From positions 17,287,743 to 17,351,742 of the forward strand of contig NW_004955447.1 in the NCBI RefSeq assembly GCF_000276665.1: 64,000 nucleotides of DNA. Reading direction: 5' to 3'. The notes below the pieces were generated by a model that saw only the letters and a list, made by a program, of their open reading frames with translations, made no database searches and had not been told where the DNA came from. Below are positions 1 to 13,800 of the stretch, one piece after another. The stretch's first letter is position 1, and every line of letters begins with the position of its first letter. Source of the stretch: Chinchilla lanigera (lineage: Eukaryota; Chordata; Mammalia; Rodentia; Chinchillidae). Made by a program: the position numbers and the translations under genes.

Positions 1-584
1 TCCAAAGCTGGCTTAGTTCAGAATAGACTTAATACAAATCAAACAAACATTAGTTAAGTAGATCTTTGAAAAAAAATCTATTTCCTATTCTTTAAATCTC
101 CCCAGCCTCCCCACCCTGATATATGTACACACTTCATCAGGGAGCTGCTTTGGCGGAATGCTTTTAAGGCCTGTTACTGTGAATACACATAATCCTGTAC
201 TACGTTTCTTGGTAAGTACTGGTTCATTCTGTTACGGTCCATATCTAGATGCCTCCCAAAAGCCTCAAACACTCCACGGTGGGGCTTTCAGGGAGTGACT
301 GCTGGACTACATGCATTATGCTTTACCTGCTGTTAGGAAATGGGGTGGTCACCGGAGGGTACAGCTCCCCCGCCCACCCCCTCCTTCCGGCCCACGGCAC
401 ACGGAGCTGCTGTCCTCCGCCATACCCCTCTGCCAGGCCACCCTGCCTGGCAGCCAGCTGACTGAGGATGAAAGAAACACGAGCCAAAAGCGCTTTTCTT
501 TCCCTACTCTACGGCACTGGTATTCTGCCCCAGCAACAAGGAGAGTAAGACACATTCCAACACAGTTATGAAAAATCAGCTTTC

Positions 585-720
585 TGGCAAAACTGCCTGG
601 GTTGGGATTCTGGCTCTGTCACTTGCTAGCTATTACTTAAACTCCATAAGCCCTACCTTCTGCATCTTTGAGTCAGAATATCTACTGCAGACGTTGTTCT
701 AGAACCAGTGGAGTTAATAC
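585..720 (+). mobile_element. MIR SINE
   Basis: TGCCTGGGTTGGGATTCTGG and CTCTGTCACTTGCTAGCTAT match the MIR core in sense orientation, followed by a diverged TTAAACTCC..CTTCTGCATC part. Confidence 0.65.
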
Positions 721-2035
721 CTGAGATGTGCTTGACCAGTGTGTTCAGAAGTGAGCGCTCACTGCTAAGTATTAGCTGTTACTTCTACTACTACTCAGAA
801 AGAGCACAAGGTTCTTTTCTGGTTCACTAGAAATTGAAAGTAACACGGTTTTTTGGGGAAATTACAGAATATCATGATTAACCATTATTTGTTTTCAAGC
901 TCCTGTTGGTATGGCTACAAAGAACAACATTAAATACTTCTGCACTTCCAGATGTCTCTGCTAACCCTTGCTGTACTCTAATACAAAACTTCCTCTTTCA
1001 GCATACAGATCTCTTATTGCCAGAAATACTTTGACCTCTGCGTGTTACTGAAAACGTCCCACACCTGTTTGAAGATGTGGGCTTGGAGGGGGAGGAGGAA
1101 CACAGTCTTCCCCTCTATGAACTATCTGATAGTTCAGTTTTGGTGACAGTTGTCTGTCACCTCGTTATGACAGTGATGAGCCATGCCTGCAAACCTCCCA
1201 GCATGCACAGCTGACCATACGTGAGGGCGTGTCTGAGAATGAATTACAGTAATTACGGTGGGACAAAGATGTAAGGTAGGTCTCTTCCAGGGAAATCTAG
1301 ACATACAGTCAACCACTATGTTTATGAAAAAAAAAAAAAATTGGTAGCATCTTAAAATATAGGCATAATATATCTCTACTGAATTTGATATATAAAACTT
1401 AAACATCACACATAAATTCAATATTAACAAATGAAACATTAAAGTACATTTAAACCAATCCTCTAAAGTTTTTTCTCCCTTTTCAGTACTTTTAAAGAAA
1501 GAAAAAACCCCTCAAGATTTCTCTTAAGAAAAATGGAGTGCCTTTGAAGGCAAATATTTAAGAGACTCCCGAGTCACAGCTTGCTTCCACTGCTGCCTGT
1601 GATTCTTAGTAATTAAAATTACAAAAACCACAGAACTTGGTGGCTCTGTGGCAAAGGGCCATAGAAAAGACAGCTCTGAGCATCACCATCTGCAGTCAGC
1701 TGCAGCCATACTGCCGACTACAGCCAGTGCAAATTATGACGGTACCAACTGTCAGTGGGAAAACTCATCCGTAGGGTTATGGAGACACACAAGCTAACTC
1801 AATCAGCTAGCGTATCTAGGGAGGGCCAAGGACATGGAAGACACAAGGACTACCACTGGAGGAAAGTGCACATGAAAATACACAGCCTGCACTCAGACAG
1901 CTCCCATTCTAGTCAAAATGAGTAATTTGGATAGTCTCAACTAACAAATACTTGGTTTTAATATGAATTCATATGCCCTCCCAGCAATCACGCCACAGTA
2001 AGGTATTATTTAAGTCAGGATTAGAATTCATTTTA

Positions 2036-2138
2036 TTTATTTATTTTTTTTTGTGGTTTTTTTCCGGTACCGGGAACAGAACTCACGACCTTGCGCTTGC
2101 CAGGCAGGCGCTTTGCCGCTGAGCTAAATCCCCAGCCC
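2036..2138 (-). mobile_element. ID-type SINE with extended tail
   Basis: Reverse complement of GGGCTGGGGATTTAGCTCAG..GGTACCGGAAAAAAACC plus an A tail. Flanked by the 14-bp target duplication TAGAATTCATTTTA at 2022-2035 and 2139-2152. Confidence 0.92.
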
Positions 2139-2559
2139 TAGAATTCATTTTAATCAGCACTGCTTCAATTCTGACAGGACAGCAGGGAAACAATAACCCA
2201 AGAGTAAGTATCAAAGGAGATCTGGATATGAAGCAGAGACCCCAGAGTTAACAGCAGGCAGATAAACAGACCAAGCAACAGAAACACAATCAGTGCTTCT
2301 CTACAGCAGAATGCCATCCAAAAGCCTACATATTATTTGAAGATTTGTTATTCTTATCAACAAAGGTTACATGGCAAAGACGTGAGGTACCTTTATCATT
2401 TCTTAAAAAGTGAACTTCCGGATGATGCCGCTGGTTACCAACAATACCCTACAGACCTTCCAAATGCTCGTATGCCAACTACGTGTTCAGTTTTTCATAA
2501 ATTCACTCCATTTTTTCCTTTAACAAATGACTAGTACTGAACATATAAAAACGCGGGCT

Positions 2560-3018
2560 GAAGATATACTATATTAGATAGTACACATGAAAATTCTTTC
2601 ACTCTGTCATTCTGACAACACTCCTCAATCTAGAGGACATTATGCTAAGTGAAGTAAGCCAACAATGGCAAAGAAATACTGTACAATTTCACTTATATGT
2701 GAAATCTAAAAATGCCTAACTTGTAGTAGACAGTAGCATGGAGGTTAGGAGACTCAGGTGAGGGTAGAAAATGAAAGACACTGTTCAAGGGTAGAAAGTT
2801 TCAGTTAAGACAGGAAAAACAATGTTCTAGACATCAATTTCACAGCATGGAGACTACAGTTAATAACTGTATGTTTTCAAATTGTTAAAAGAACAGATTT
2901 TAAATGTTATAGTGACAGACACAATGATTAGTTTAAAAGCTATTATGCAATGTAAACATGTATCAAAACATTATACAGTGGCCATAAACATGTAAAATTA
3001 TTTGTCAATTAAGAGATT
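2560..3018 (+). mobile_element. Old LINE-1 3' end (L1M type), sense
   Basis: It contains the L1 3' UTR signature order: ACATTATGCTAAGTGAAGTAAGCCA, then CACTTATATGTGAAATCTAAAA, then AAGTTTCAGTTA, and later TACAGTTAATAACTGTATGTT and AAATGTATAC-like sequence. No coding part is left. Confidence 0.75.
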
Positions 3019-3040
3019 TAAAGAATTTCAAAACACAACA

Positions 3041-3220
3041 TGGGCACGGTGGTGTGTGCCTACAATCCCAGCAATCTGGGAGGCCGAGGCAGGAAAAGCA
3101 CATGTTCAAACCTAGCCTAGGCAATTTAGTGACTTAGGAAGATCACGTCACAAAACAAAATAAAAAGGGTTGGGATTGAAGCCTAGTTCAAAGATCCTGA
3201 GTTCAATCCCAGTACATTAA
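3041..3220 (+). mobile_element. Composite B1-ID SINE
   Basis: The B1 left part (GGGCACGGTGGTGTGTGCC) is joined through CAAAACAAAATAAAAAG to an ID-like part with B box GAGTTCAATCCC. Diverged, therefore old. Confidence 0.75.
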
Positions 3221-4667
3221 CAATCGATCAGAAAGATTTTATAAAAACATTTTCACATTGCTGTTAGTACCTAGTAAAGTTTAAATAGGATTTTAAAGCA
3301 ATTCAGCATAAGGACTATTATCCCAAATATTAATAATTTTTATTAAAAGAACAGATTTTAAATGTTAATGTTTCAATTCGTATTTTAAAAGTTTCAAAAG
3401 TTAATCATTCTACACTTTAATTTGTTTTTTAGAGGACAGTGGATTTTATTTATGAATCATACTAAGTCTTCATTATGAATCACACAATCTCTTCATAGGT
3501 TAAATCTGAGCAAAGGCTCAAGAATCACAGGCCAATCCCAACTCATGGCTTGTGCTCAATTTAACTGCTGAAATAAGAAAATCACTCCGCTTCAGAAATC
3601 ATGTTGTCTGGCACAAGGACGTCTGACCTGTTCTGATCTTTACCTCCATTCTGAGACAGCAGACTGTCTAAAGCTGGAAATCACTTTCTGCAATATTTTT
3701 CTCACCTGTTTTGAGAGTTGAGGTGACAGTGGAAGGAAGTCAAAGGTGATCAGGATGAAGGGCAAAAGTAGCTGACGTTTAGAGACAATTACTTGACTCT
3801 GATCACAACAGTATCTTGAAGCAGAAACAGCGCTCTTACAAAGGTAAGTAAGGGATAGACCATGGCTCTCCAGGGTGAACTGATGTTATTTACACAAAGC
3901 AAATCCTAATACATGTCTCTCTGCAATTCTCATCAGAAAAAAAAGCTAATGCTTATTATTTATTACTGTCATTCTCCCTAGAAAGAAAGCAATCAATCTT
4001 GTTATGTTTATAAAAAGTTAAGGGGAATGTTATAAATATTAAAAGTTCACTGGGAAAAAAGTAAGAAAGGCCACTGGATAAAAAATTAAAAATATAAATA
4101 AAAATAAAATTTGGGTATATTTGTAATTTTTTTCTGTTATCACTGACCGAGTTTTTAATCATCAACAACAGCTGAAAATATTTCTTAAAATTTACGACAC
4201 TTTTCTGTCTTGTTTAAAATACTAGGCCCCTGGCACCCAGCAGCAATCACCTAAACGCAAACCAAACTCAAGTTTTAATTTCTAAGTCTTTTTATAACAT
4301 ACACTTTTTTGGACCTACTCCATTGCTAAAATTATCTTTAAAAGATTTTTTCAAAACAAGTTAATATGTGATTTACAATTCAGTAGGGACTTATATATAC
4401 AGCATTAGTGGCAACTCTACTTGAGGGATCACAATCATATTTGTAGGACAACTATTTTATCTCCATATTGTTTTCTACTTTATAATTGTCTATGCTGAAA
4501 CAACAAAATAAACATATTGGTTCAAGTGTAACTGTTGGTGATAAATTAATGTATCTATAGTTTTTAATGCAATAAATCGAGATAATTTTAAACATATATT
4601 TTCACTGTTAAACTCAAAATAAGAAACATTCACAGGTCCTTTTCAAAACCCAGTGCCTTTGCCTTAC

Positions 4668-4824
4668 CTGGCGGTGGGATCAGAGGTGGAGCAGTACTGA
4701 CAGTTGGAGGAGGCGGAAGAAATGGAGGAGGTGGGAGGTGGGTGGGAGGAGCTCCTGGAGGGAAAAATGGAGGCGGTTTGCTAAAATTGTTGTCTACTTC
4801 AGTAGCTGATCTTTCAGAAAGGAC
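4668..4824 (-). CDS. FIP1L1: FIP1L1 coding exon 13 (proline-rich)
   Basis: 157 nt with acceptor TTTTAG|GTCC and donor CCAG|GTAAGG. It starts [19 protein letters not shown] and continues into a proline-rich low-complexity run ending APPLIPPP. It leaves in phase 1. The next exon (GFPPPPGAPPP in human) is not found between 1 and 4667, so it must lie outside the window. Confidence 0.95.
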
Positions 4825-7800
4825 CTAAAATTAGAGGACAGGCCACCAGAGAGATGAGTAAATGTTGTTTTCTAAGGTTAACCTTATAAAATTAATTTCA
4901 CTCAGTCTAAGAAATAAAGTCAAAGGCAGTTTAATTCACATACATACACATTTGGGGGGGTAATAGTTCTGTGTATGCTATGGATAGATATAGTAAGATT
5001 CCACACTCTCATATACACACTTGAAAAAATGTTCATATTCAAAGCCCAGGAAAAAAACTAGATCATTACCAAGAAAACTTTTAATAATAAGTGATTTAAA
5101 AAGTTCCAAACAAACACTTAATAAATATAATGTAGCAACTGTCATAGTTTTTACCACGTTAACAGTTAAATATTCAAGTGAAAGCAATATTATCATTAAT
5201 CACAGATGCCCTAAGAAATTTAAAAGGCCACATGTCAGACACCCACTGTAGGAAAGCCTGTCTTTGCCAGGTGTAGAGAGACTGTAGACATGTATCCACA
5301 GGTAGGAAGTTAATAGGCAGTAAGTCACGTAAATAACTTCTTCATGTGAGCCACTTAACTTCAAGAACAAAGGTTCAGGGGCCAGGCATGGTGGTGTACA
5401 CTTACGATCCCAGCACTTGGGAGGCCGAGGCAAGAAGATTGCAGTGAGTTTGAGGCCAGCCTGGCTACACAGAAAGCTTACGGCCAGACTTAACTACACA
5501 GCAAGCCTCTATCCAAAAAACAAAAAACCAAAACAAAACCAGAAGAAAAAAATACAAAAAAGACAGAACAAGAGTTCCTACTTCAAAAATAAAAGCAGTG
5601 TTTGCAAAAAAATGCTGGCCTACGTGAACAGGTAAGGAATGGGCATTCTCAGAAGCACCCCAAACCTACTGAAAAATAACAGCAAACAAAGTGGCACCTA
5701 GTGGACTTTTGACAAGCTGCTCGAGGGATTCCAATGCACAGTTTCAGAAATAACAAACTGCCAACATAATGCTAAATATTTAATTTGTATTTCTTGAATT
5801 CTTGCTGATTAAAGCATATCACTTAAGCATATAAGCCCCTTTTCATGAACTCTTCCTACACTTAAATACAGTAATTTTTGTAAGATTTATACTCACAACC
5901 TATTCTTAAATTAGGGAGCAAAAAAACCTTTTAAGACATCATGGTATTTTAACAGAAGGAAGAAAGTAACAGAGGCTTATCTTCCATCTTAAAGACACTA
6001 AAAAAAGAATATTTTATATAATTAATTTACTGGAGATAAGAATCAAAACACTTTGAATATTTTTTAGGGTATTCAGAGAAAGGGAATAAATGAAGAAAAA
6101 GGACGGCCAAACCGAACAGCGGGCAGGCTCCGTTACTACAGCTCTAACACTGGGGCCCAATTTACTCGTAACTCACTTCCTTTCGCTCTTGCACTGTGAA
6201 CACAAAGGAATGCTCCTTCTCCAGGACTGTCACATTCAATAAATTATGGTAAATATAAGAAAGCAATCACGAACAGATTTTTAGATAGTATTTTATTTTA
6301 TTTATTTTGGTTTTTTTACTTTATAGATAGTATTTTAAAGATTAATATAGAGGGCTGAGGATTTAGCTCAGTGGCACAGCACCTGCCTAGCAAGAGCAAG
6401 GTCATGAGTTCGATTCCCGGTACCAAAAATATAAATAAATAAATAAATAAATATTAATACGGAAATACTATCTGCATGAAAAAGGATACATAAAAATATA
6501 TTCAAGATAGCATCTCGATTTTGCTTAGTTAGTAAAAATGTCTCATAAAATTAAAGGCAACGTTTAGTTGGAGACTTACTGATTTTATCCAAGTTTTTCA
6601 TCAACGAAACCATACATTAAGTTTATAACAAGTTAAGAGAAAAACCTAAGAAAGATCCAGGAATCAGAGATCTAAATTACATTCGATACAAATCTCAGTT
6701 AAAAACACCCGATTTTAAAATACCAAACCTGTATGTTGCTGTTTTCATTTGCCCGTCGTCTTCCTTCTACTCGGCTAATAGTTATAGTTTGTCCGATAAC
6801 ATCAATTGCTCCAGGTAATCTCCTATAACATAAAAATTGAACCAATTCAGTTTTCATCTCATTTGATAGTTGAAAAAGAATTAAAATTTTAAGGGAGAAT
6901 TAAAAGCTAAAGATCTTTGCCCTGTATTTTAAAATAAAAGCCAAAGAATTTCGTTGAATTAGATCTCACTTCTTTGAATTATGATTTTACGTTTTTATTA
7001 ATAAGTTAGAACCAACATATTCAGCAATGACTATAACAGTAAATCTTGAGTATCAGTATAGATTTTTGTCTAAGTTACTGTTTTTAAACAGTGTTCACTT
7101 GAATTTATTTTCTCAGACCAGAGTCAGACAGCAAACGCCAGACAAATTGAAAATAAAATTTGTTAGTCATTCTTTACAATTGTAACAAATATCATAATTC
7201 TATTATACAATCTTTTCAAGATCCCCTAAAAGGCTTTAAAAATGCTCACTTTAACAGATATTTTCTTAGTGATATACTCCAGGGTTAGAAAACATAAAAA
7301 GGAAAACCAACTTTTCATCTCTGATAATGTGCCTTTGGATAGAAAAATTCAAATTAAAAAGTCTCCCATATGTTTAGTTTACTTTACAATCCCTTTAAAG
7401 TTTAACTACATATATGAGGATATGGAAAAATAGTCTACTCACAAAGCAATGCTGCAAACTTAACAAGAAAATCAAGTCAGTTAAATCTCACAAAATTAAA
7501 ATAATGCTGCAAGACACTGTGCAGTTAAGGAAGAGCAGTGAGGGTCACGCGCCCAAGAGACAGCACCCGCGGCTGCGGGCACTGAAGCAGAAGGGAAATG
7601 GACCTGCAGCCCTTCCTCAACTGCACCCTTAAAGCTTTTTAGAAGTAAAACTATTAAAAATGTATCAGAGACAGGCGTGGTGGCGCATGCGTGTAATCCC
7701 AGCACTCAGGAGGCTGAGCCAGGGGGACTGGTGCAAGTTCAAGGCCAGCCTGGGCTACAAAGGGAGTTCCGGGCCAGCCTGAACTACATGGCGAGCCTCT

Positions 7801-10800
7801 GCCTCAAAAAAAAAAAAAATCCTTCCAGTTAGGAATTTAAAATGACTAATGCTAACAGTTACCACTTGCTGGACACCTAAACTACTCCATTTAAAAATCA
7901 GCATTTCCTGTCAGACATGATAAAGGTAAGCTTCAGAGTAATTACTGGCCTGAATAAAATGAAATGGCAAAACTAACTTTTAAACCTTAATCATTCTGAT
8001 TCAAAGGCTCTAAGATCCCTTTTCTTTGAGAAATGTTTCCCTTCTAGCTAGATAATTCAGCTTTGAGAATCTGAAGATGTTTTTGGAAATGAGTCAATGG
8101 AAGTTTATCTGAAGTGAACCTTAAAATGCTTGACAAGTTATTTCATACTCATAAATATGCTCTATTACTAGAACTATATAACAACACTTGAAATGTCTTC
8201 AAATCTACAGGCAACTTTTACCACCTCTTGCCAAGTTGCCTTCCTTCTCTGTAATTTTATATTAAACAAACTGCATGTTTTTTAACTTTATGGCTGGATC
8301 ACTGACTTCCTAGGTTCCCTCATGAGCCCAAAGACCAATCGTGATTTCACGCAATCTATCTCCTCAAATATAACTGGAAAATATTATAACACTGACACTT
8401 AAGAAAATCCAAATACCTCCAAGATAAAACAAACTGTCTCGATTTCTACCTAAAACTTAAAATAATGAAAGCTATGTCCACCACCGCTTTCTAAAGCTCA
8501 TGCCATCAGCCTTCTCAGATGTCACCGTCCTACAGACACAGACACACATTCTGAAGTCAGTGTTCCCCTCATCGCTTACTGCTCCCTAGAGCTCACTGTC
8601 GAAAACTCTGCTTCCACTGGACTGCTTCATTTCCTACTGTCTTCTGCTGCGTCTCAGGGTTTGTCCCCTCTCCACTTTTGCATTTATTCCCATCAAGATC
8701 AATTCTCCCAAATTTGTCTCATTTGTGATTTAGACTGAAAATTCTCCAAGTTATTAAAGGTTGTAAAAATTAAATCTAGATAATACGCTGTAACTTTTGT
8801 CTTTTACCACTGACCTCTAAGGACTTCCAATTTTCAAAAATTCTGGGACACATGGGAATATTCATCCCTTCAAGTTTATTTTAAATATGGTCAGATAAGC
8901 ACAGTGAAGGTTTTTTTCAGTGTTAAAGGACTCTAAAAACCCAAACGGCAGATGCTGTGGGCTTGTTGTTGTGCTGTAGACAGGACCTGGGGCGTCACGA
9001 ACACTAGGAACCTCGTTCCACCACCACGCTACACCCCCGCCCCAAACGCTGCTCTAAAAGCACACCGCCGAGAAACCAGCCTTAACGAGAGTGTGTCCCT
9101 AGTGGCAAGTTCAGAAAACTGCAATTTCCTGCATTTTTGTAAATCCTCTCTGTCCAGGCATTGTCACTGTACAAACTGATTTACCCTAATCAAATGAAAT
9201 TTACCATTCTGTTCAAAAATGTTTTATGACACATACATACTATATACAACAAAGAAGCCAAGAGCATGTAATATTTAACATGAATAATTTAAACATCCAA
9301 AGGTACTCTGATGCCACAGGACAGAAGACAACACTGGCCTATATTACCCCACGGACGTTTCTGTCCTGCGTCCCACCCTGTGTCGTCACCGCTCTGCACC
9401 CAGGAGTCAACCCCAGCACTTCACACGGGCCAGGCTAGAGCCCCAGTCCCAGCCCGCCATGAGCGTGCTTCCCCTCACCTCACCACACAAAAACACGCAG
9501 CAGAGCTTCGCCTAAGGTACTGGTAACTCAGAATTTCACGTCGTACAGTTTAACTGCACCCTGCTCAATAAGGTAGACAGCTAGTACTCCAATCACTGCT
9601 CTTTCTACAATGGACTCAACCATCCAGTAAGAACCCGAGGTCAAGGGAAGACAGACAAAAAACTTAGTTGCTAATCTTCTGCCATAATTTTATCTATGAG
9701 CTACTTGTTTTCAGTACTCGAAGCAAAAGTACCTCATTAATACAAAATCCTTGATGTGCATTGGATAAAAGCAAAGCATTTGCTCTAAAGATTATTTCAC
9801 CCAGTAACTAGTATTTATTGAGCACTTACTATGCCAAGTAAATGCTATTCTATAAATACATATATAACTCCTCATAACAACCCTGTGTGAAACAATTATT
9901 ATTATTTCTATTTTACAGATGAGAATCAGGAGGAAAACTTTCCTCTTTTAGTCCACAAGGTGTGATCATGAAATAAAGTGAATGTTTAAGTTTTTAAAAA
10001 ATTTATTATAATAAAAGACACACTTCCAATACACTTACCCCATCATTCTCGCTACCTTCTAAAGGAGCTCTAGAGGGTCTTTCTCATGTCTTCAATTACA
10101 CTGTTGTAGCTCCTCAATGACCTTAATCAATTCAAAACATTTTTTTTTTCCCTTCTGTCTTTTTGAAACAGGGTCTCACTATGCAGTTCAGGCTGGTCTT
10201 GAGCTCACTTTGTAGCGCAGACTGGTCTTGAACTCACAAGGATCCTCCTGCCTCAGCCTCCTGAGTGCTGAAATTACAGGCGTGCACCACCATATCTGGC
10301 TCAAAACATTTATCTATCACGGTCATTTTCATTTTGGGAAAGAACCGGAAGTTGTACAGTGCCAGATCTGGTGACTAAGGTTGACACGGACACACCATAA
10401 TGTTTTATGGACCTGCCTTTCCTTTGTGTGGCACTCAGCAGCAGAAGTCACTGGATTTTTTTGCCATACCTCATGAAAATACTCACGGAAGGAGACTGCC
10501 AGAACTGCTTTAGAAAGTGGCAGGAATGAGGGGATAAATGTGTTAGAAGCGTTCGTGAGGGTGGGCACATTGAGGGGGATTAATGGTAATATGACTTTTC
10601 CTGTAATAAATATTATTTAAACATCATTTCTTCATCATTCTTTGTAGTTTAATAAAAGTATGATAAATTATAGTAGCTTTACAACCTTATTCACACAAAA
10701 CAGTAATATATTTTGCGTAGCAATCCAGAACACACATCGTACATAAAGAACTAAAAAGTTTCACGCAACAATGCTTACTAAACGGCTTACTAAACGGAAA

Positions 10801-13800
10801 GAGCAAAACATTAATACCAATGTAACTATTAATGTTTAAATGTAACAGTAAAAAAACTAAACAATACAAAACCAAGAATACCAGTTGGAACCACCAAATC
10901 TCATAACCCCACCAGGGGACTGCAACCTCACACTGAAAAAGCATTCAAATACAGTTTCCAAAACCACTTCAATAAAAGCAAAAGTGAATTGCACAGAACA
11001 GGTTTGCAAATATCTCTCAACACTGTGTGAAGCACGTAAGTCAATAAACACAATTTAACCAAAGGAACCAAAATAATACGGTCTATCTTCCTGAATGTTA
11101 AGGCTTGGCCTAAGTGTTTAGTACATTTTTGAGAACAAGACTTTTTTACTAGTACATGTTTTCAGCACATGCATTTTACAATTACTTTGGGGAGTAGGTG
11201 CATGTACATAACATACCTTACTTCCTTTTTTTAATCCCCTTACCCATCCCTCCCCTCTAACTAGCACACATGATTTTCTAAGAAGGATCAGGAGGGCCCT
11301 GACCTAAATACAAGAGACCACACTCTGCAGTGATCTTTTCAAGGAGTTAGTACTTCAAGGGAAGTTCACAATCACTGTTCTGAAAGAACAGATGAATGAC
11401 ACAGCCTTGTAGAAATCCAGGAATGTTTTCCCACAGTAGCGCTTCCAACAGGGACTGAGCAGCAGACAGTCCAAAGCTCTGTATTCTAGGAAAAAGGGGA
11501 CGACGGCTATTTCACATTCCCAAGTTCAGATAGATCTAGTTGTCACGATGCCCGTCTGTGTGGAAACTGGCACAGTATCTTTTCAGCTACTGTAGAAAAG
11601 AGGTGAGCCGTGAAAGACACAGGATGGATTTAGGATTTAAACACACCAATGGGAAGAAAGGACATTTTAGATGGGGAGAGGAGCACAAATCAAGAGCAAG
11701 GATGTTGGGAAAAGTATTACACGTGCGCAAGATTTCTACTAGGCAAACGTATTACCTATCACTCTGCTTGCAACCGAGCAGCACAGTCCGCCTCTGACAG
11801 TGATTATCAACCAGACGACTATCGAAGAGGCAGGAGGAGAGGAAAGTCACGCAAAGGACTCTGGGAGGCTGCAAAATGCTACGCAAATATCAATTCCCAC
11901 TGTAACTGAGTCAACCATTTCACGTCAAAACCCAAGCAGGCCCAGCTAGCGTTTGATTTTAATCTTTATGCCAGAACAGAGTCAAGTCCCTGCCTCAGAG
12001 CTTGTCAATCCTGCCTCCCCATCAGAATTATCTGCGGGGACTTGAAGAGCCCTGATGAACAGGGTGCACACCGGACTATTTAAAACAGTATCTGGGGCTG
12101 GGGATGTAGCTCAGCGGCACAGCGCCTGCCTGGCAAGCGCGAGGTCGTGAGTTCGATTCCCAGTATTGAAAAAAAAAAAAATTAAAACAGTATCTCTTGG
12201 ACTTTAGTATCACGTTTTTTAAAAATTTCCCAAATAATCTAGTATGTAGCTGAAGATGGTGTACAACTCTTAAGGGAATGTGCAAGGAAGAAGCTTACAT
12301 ACATTTGGTTCTCCACTAGAAAGCATTTAAAGGTCTAGTGAAAATTAACTCTATTACATACTAAACACAAACTTGTGGCCAACAGAGTCCGGCAGCTGAG
12401 GTAAGGACGTAATGATGCCGTATGTTTATACTGATCTTTTATTTTTATAAACTGACATAATCCTATTTCTACATCAGTATATGAATGTTACGTTCACAAG
12501 CACAAGAATAATATTCTCTGTAGATCATGCATAATTTATAAAGAAAATTTAGTATGTTCTAATGTTCAGGTTAACATTTATTAATAACAAATTTTACCTA
12601 GAAAAATAAAACATACATCTGAAATAAAGATCACAGAATTTAAAGCTTTATCTTTAGGACATATGATTTATTTCACTTTAGCACCACTTTTAAAAAACTG
12701 ATAAAAACCTGTGATGAAAGCAGAGAACCAACTGGAGCAAACACTTACTGGCTACCTGACCTTATCCTCTGACCCTTGTAACAGTCTTTTCACAAGTTTA
12801 GAAGTTACTGAATGTGTAGAGAAATATTGCAAGTAAGGTGTAAATCCACCACGATTACTTTTTACACTCGTGCGAAGAAGTTCTTCTGCATCATAAAGTA
12901 ACAGCACCAGGATTTAGGCTCTGTATGCTCAACTTCAACCTGAATACATCCTTCCCAAGTCAGTATATTTTTTCTTCCACAAAATTATTTTCTATACCAA
13001 TCTATACCAACTTTCTGGGGCCAAAAATTGTAAACTGTAAGTTACTTTTTAAGCTCTACTGCTCTATTAAAAAACAAAACAAACAGCCTTGAATGCTTGT
13101 ATGTGAATAGGCTCAAATGTGGCTCAATGGAGGACACAAATGCAGTCATTAACGCAGTCAAGCTATTCGCTTTTGTACAGATCTTGCAATAAAGCTTTAC
13201 CCACCATAATTATGCTTTTGCCTACGAAAATCAACCTGCCTGAACTGAACTGAAGTAATTCTAGTCCTGAATTTGCCTCTTAGCTATCTGTGAATCAGAT
13301 CACAAACTAACATCTCCTTTCCCACTGTAAACCAGGACGAGCCACAAAATAATTTCAGGACGGAACTGAGTTTCCAGATTATCTACTCTATTCCCAGCAC
13401 TTTAAAAATGCAGTAACAGAGGCAGAGACTTAGGGAACTCTCCTTAATTCACACAAGCAGTTACCGACAAAAGTAGACCTCAAATCCAATCCAATACTTA
13501 CATCATGTACATTTAAGAAAATTATAGATAAAGATGGCTACTAATTTATTACCAATAGCAGCATTATCAACAGATTTACAATCGAAGTTCTTATTGTCTA
13601 GCCCTTTGAGATTCAGTACATATGCTATGTATATTGCTGGCCGGATGAAACATAAATCCATGGGCTAGGTCAAGTTAGTTAGACAGGAATTGTATCATTA
13701 GTACAAGTACTAAAACTGTGGATTCCACAGAAATGTTAAGAGTTGAAAAAATTCACACACTCCACTCTATGTTTGCAAGATGTAACTTTTCTTTATTTAA

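Larger units (their letters stand above)
1..4667 (-). other. FIP1L1 intron 13 (partial)
   Basis: Non-coding. It holds a MIR (585-720), an ID SINE (2036), an old L1 end (2560-3018) and a B1-ID composite (3041). I see nothing in 721-2020 or 3230-4660 beyond AT-rich unique sequence. The short open frames near 249-571 show no family resemblance. Confidence 0.85.
4825..6728 (-). other. FIP1L1 intron 12
   Basis: AT-rich intron with a B1 at 5381 and an ID element at 6352. Nothing else was recognised. Confidence 0.85.

Noticed and set aside
2036..2138. tRNA gene candidates wherever the A box and B box motifs occur
   Set aside because: All are ID SINEs with A tails and target duplications. None can fold as a full tRNA from what I see.
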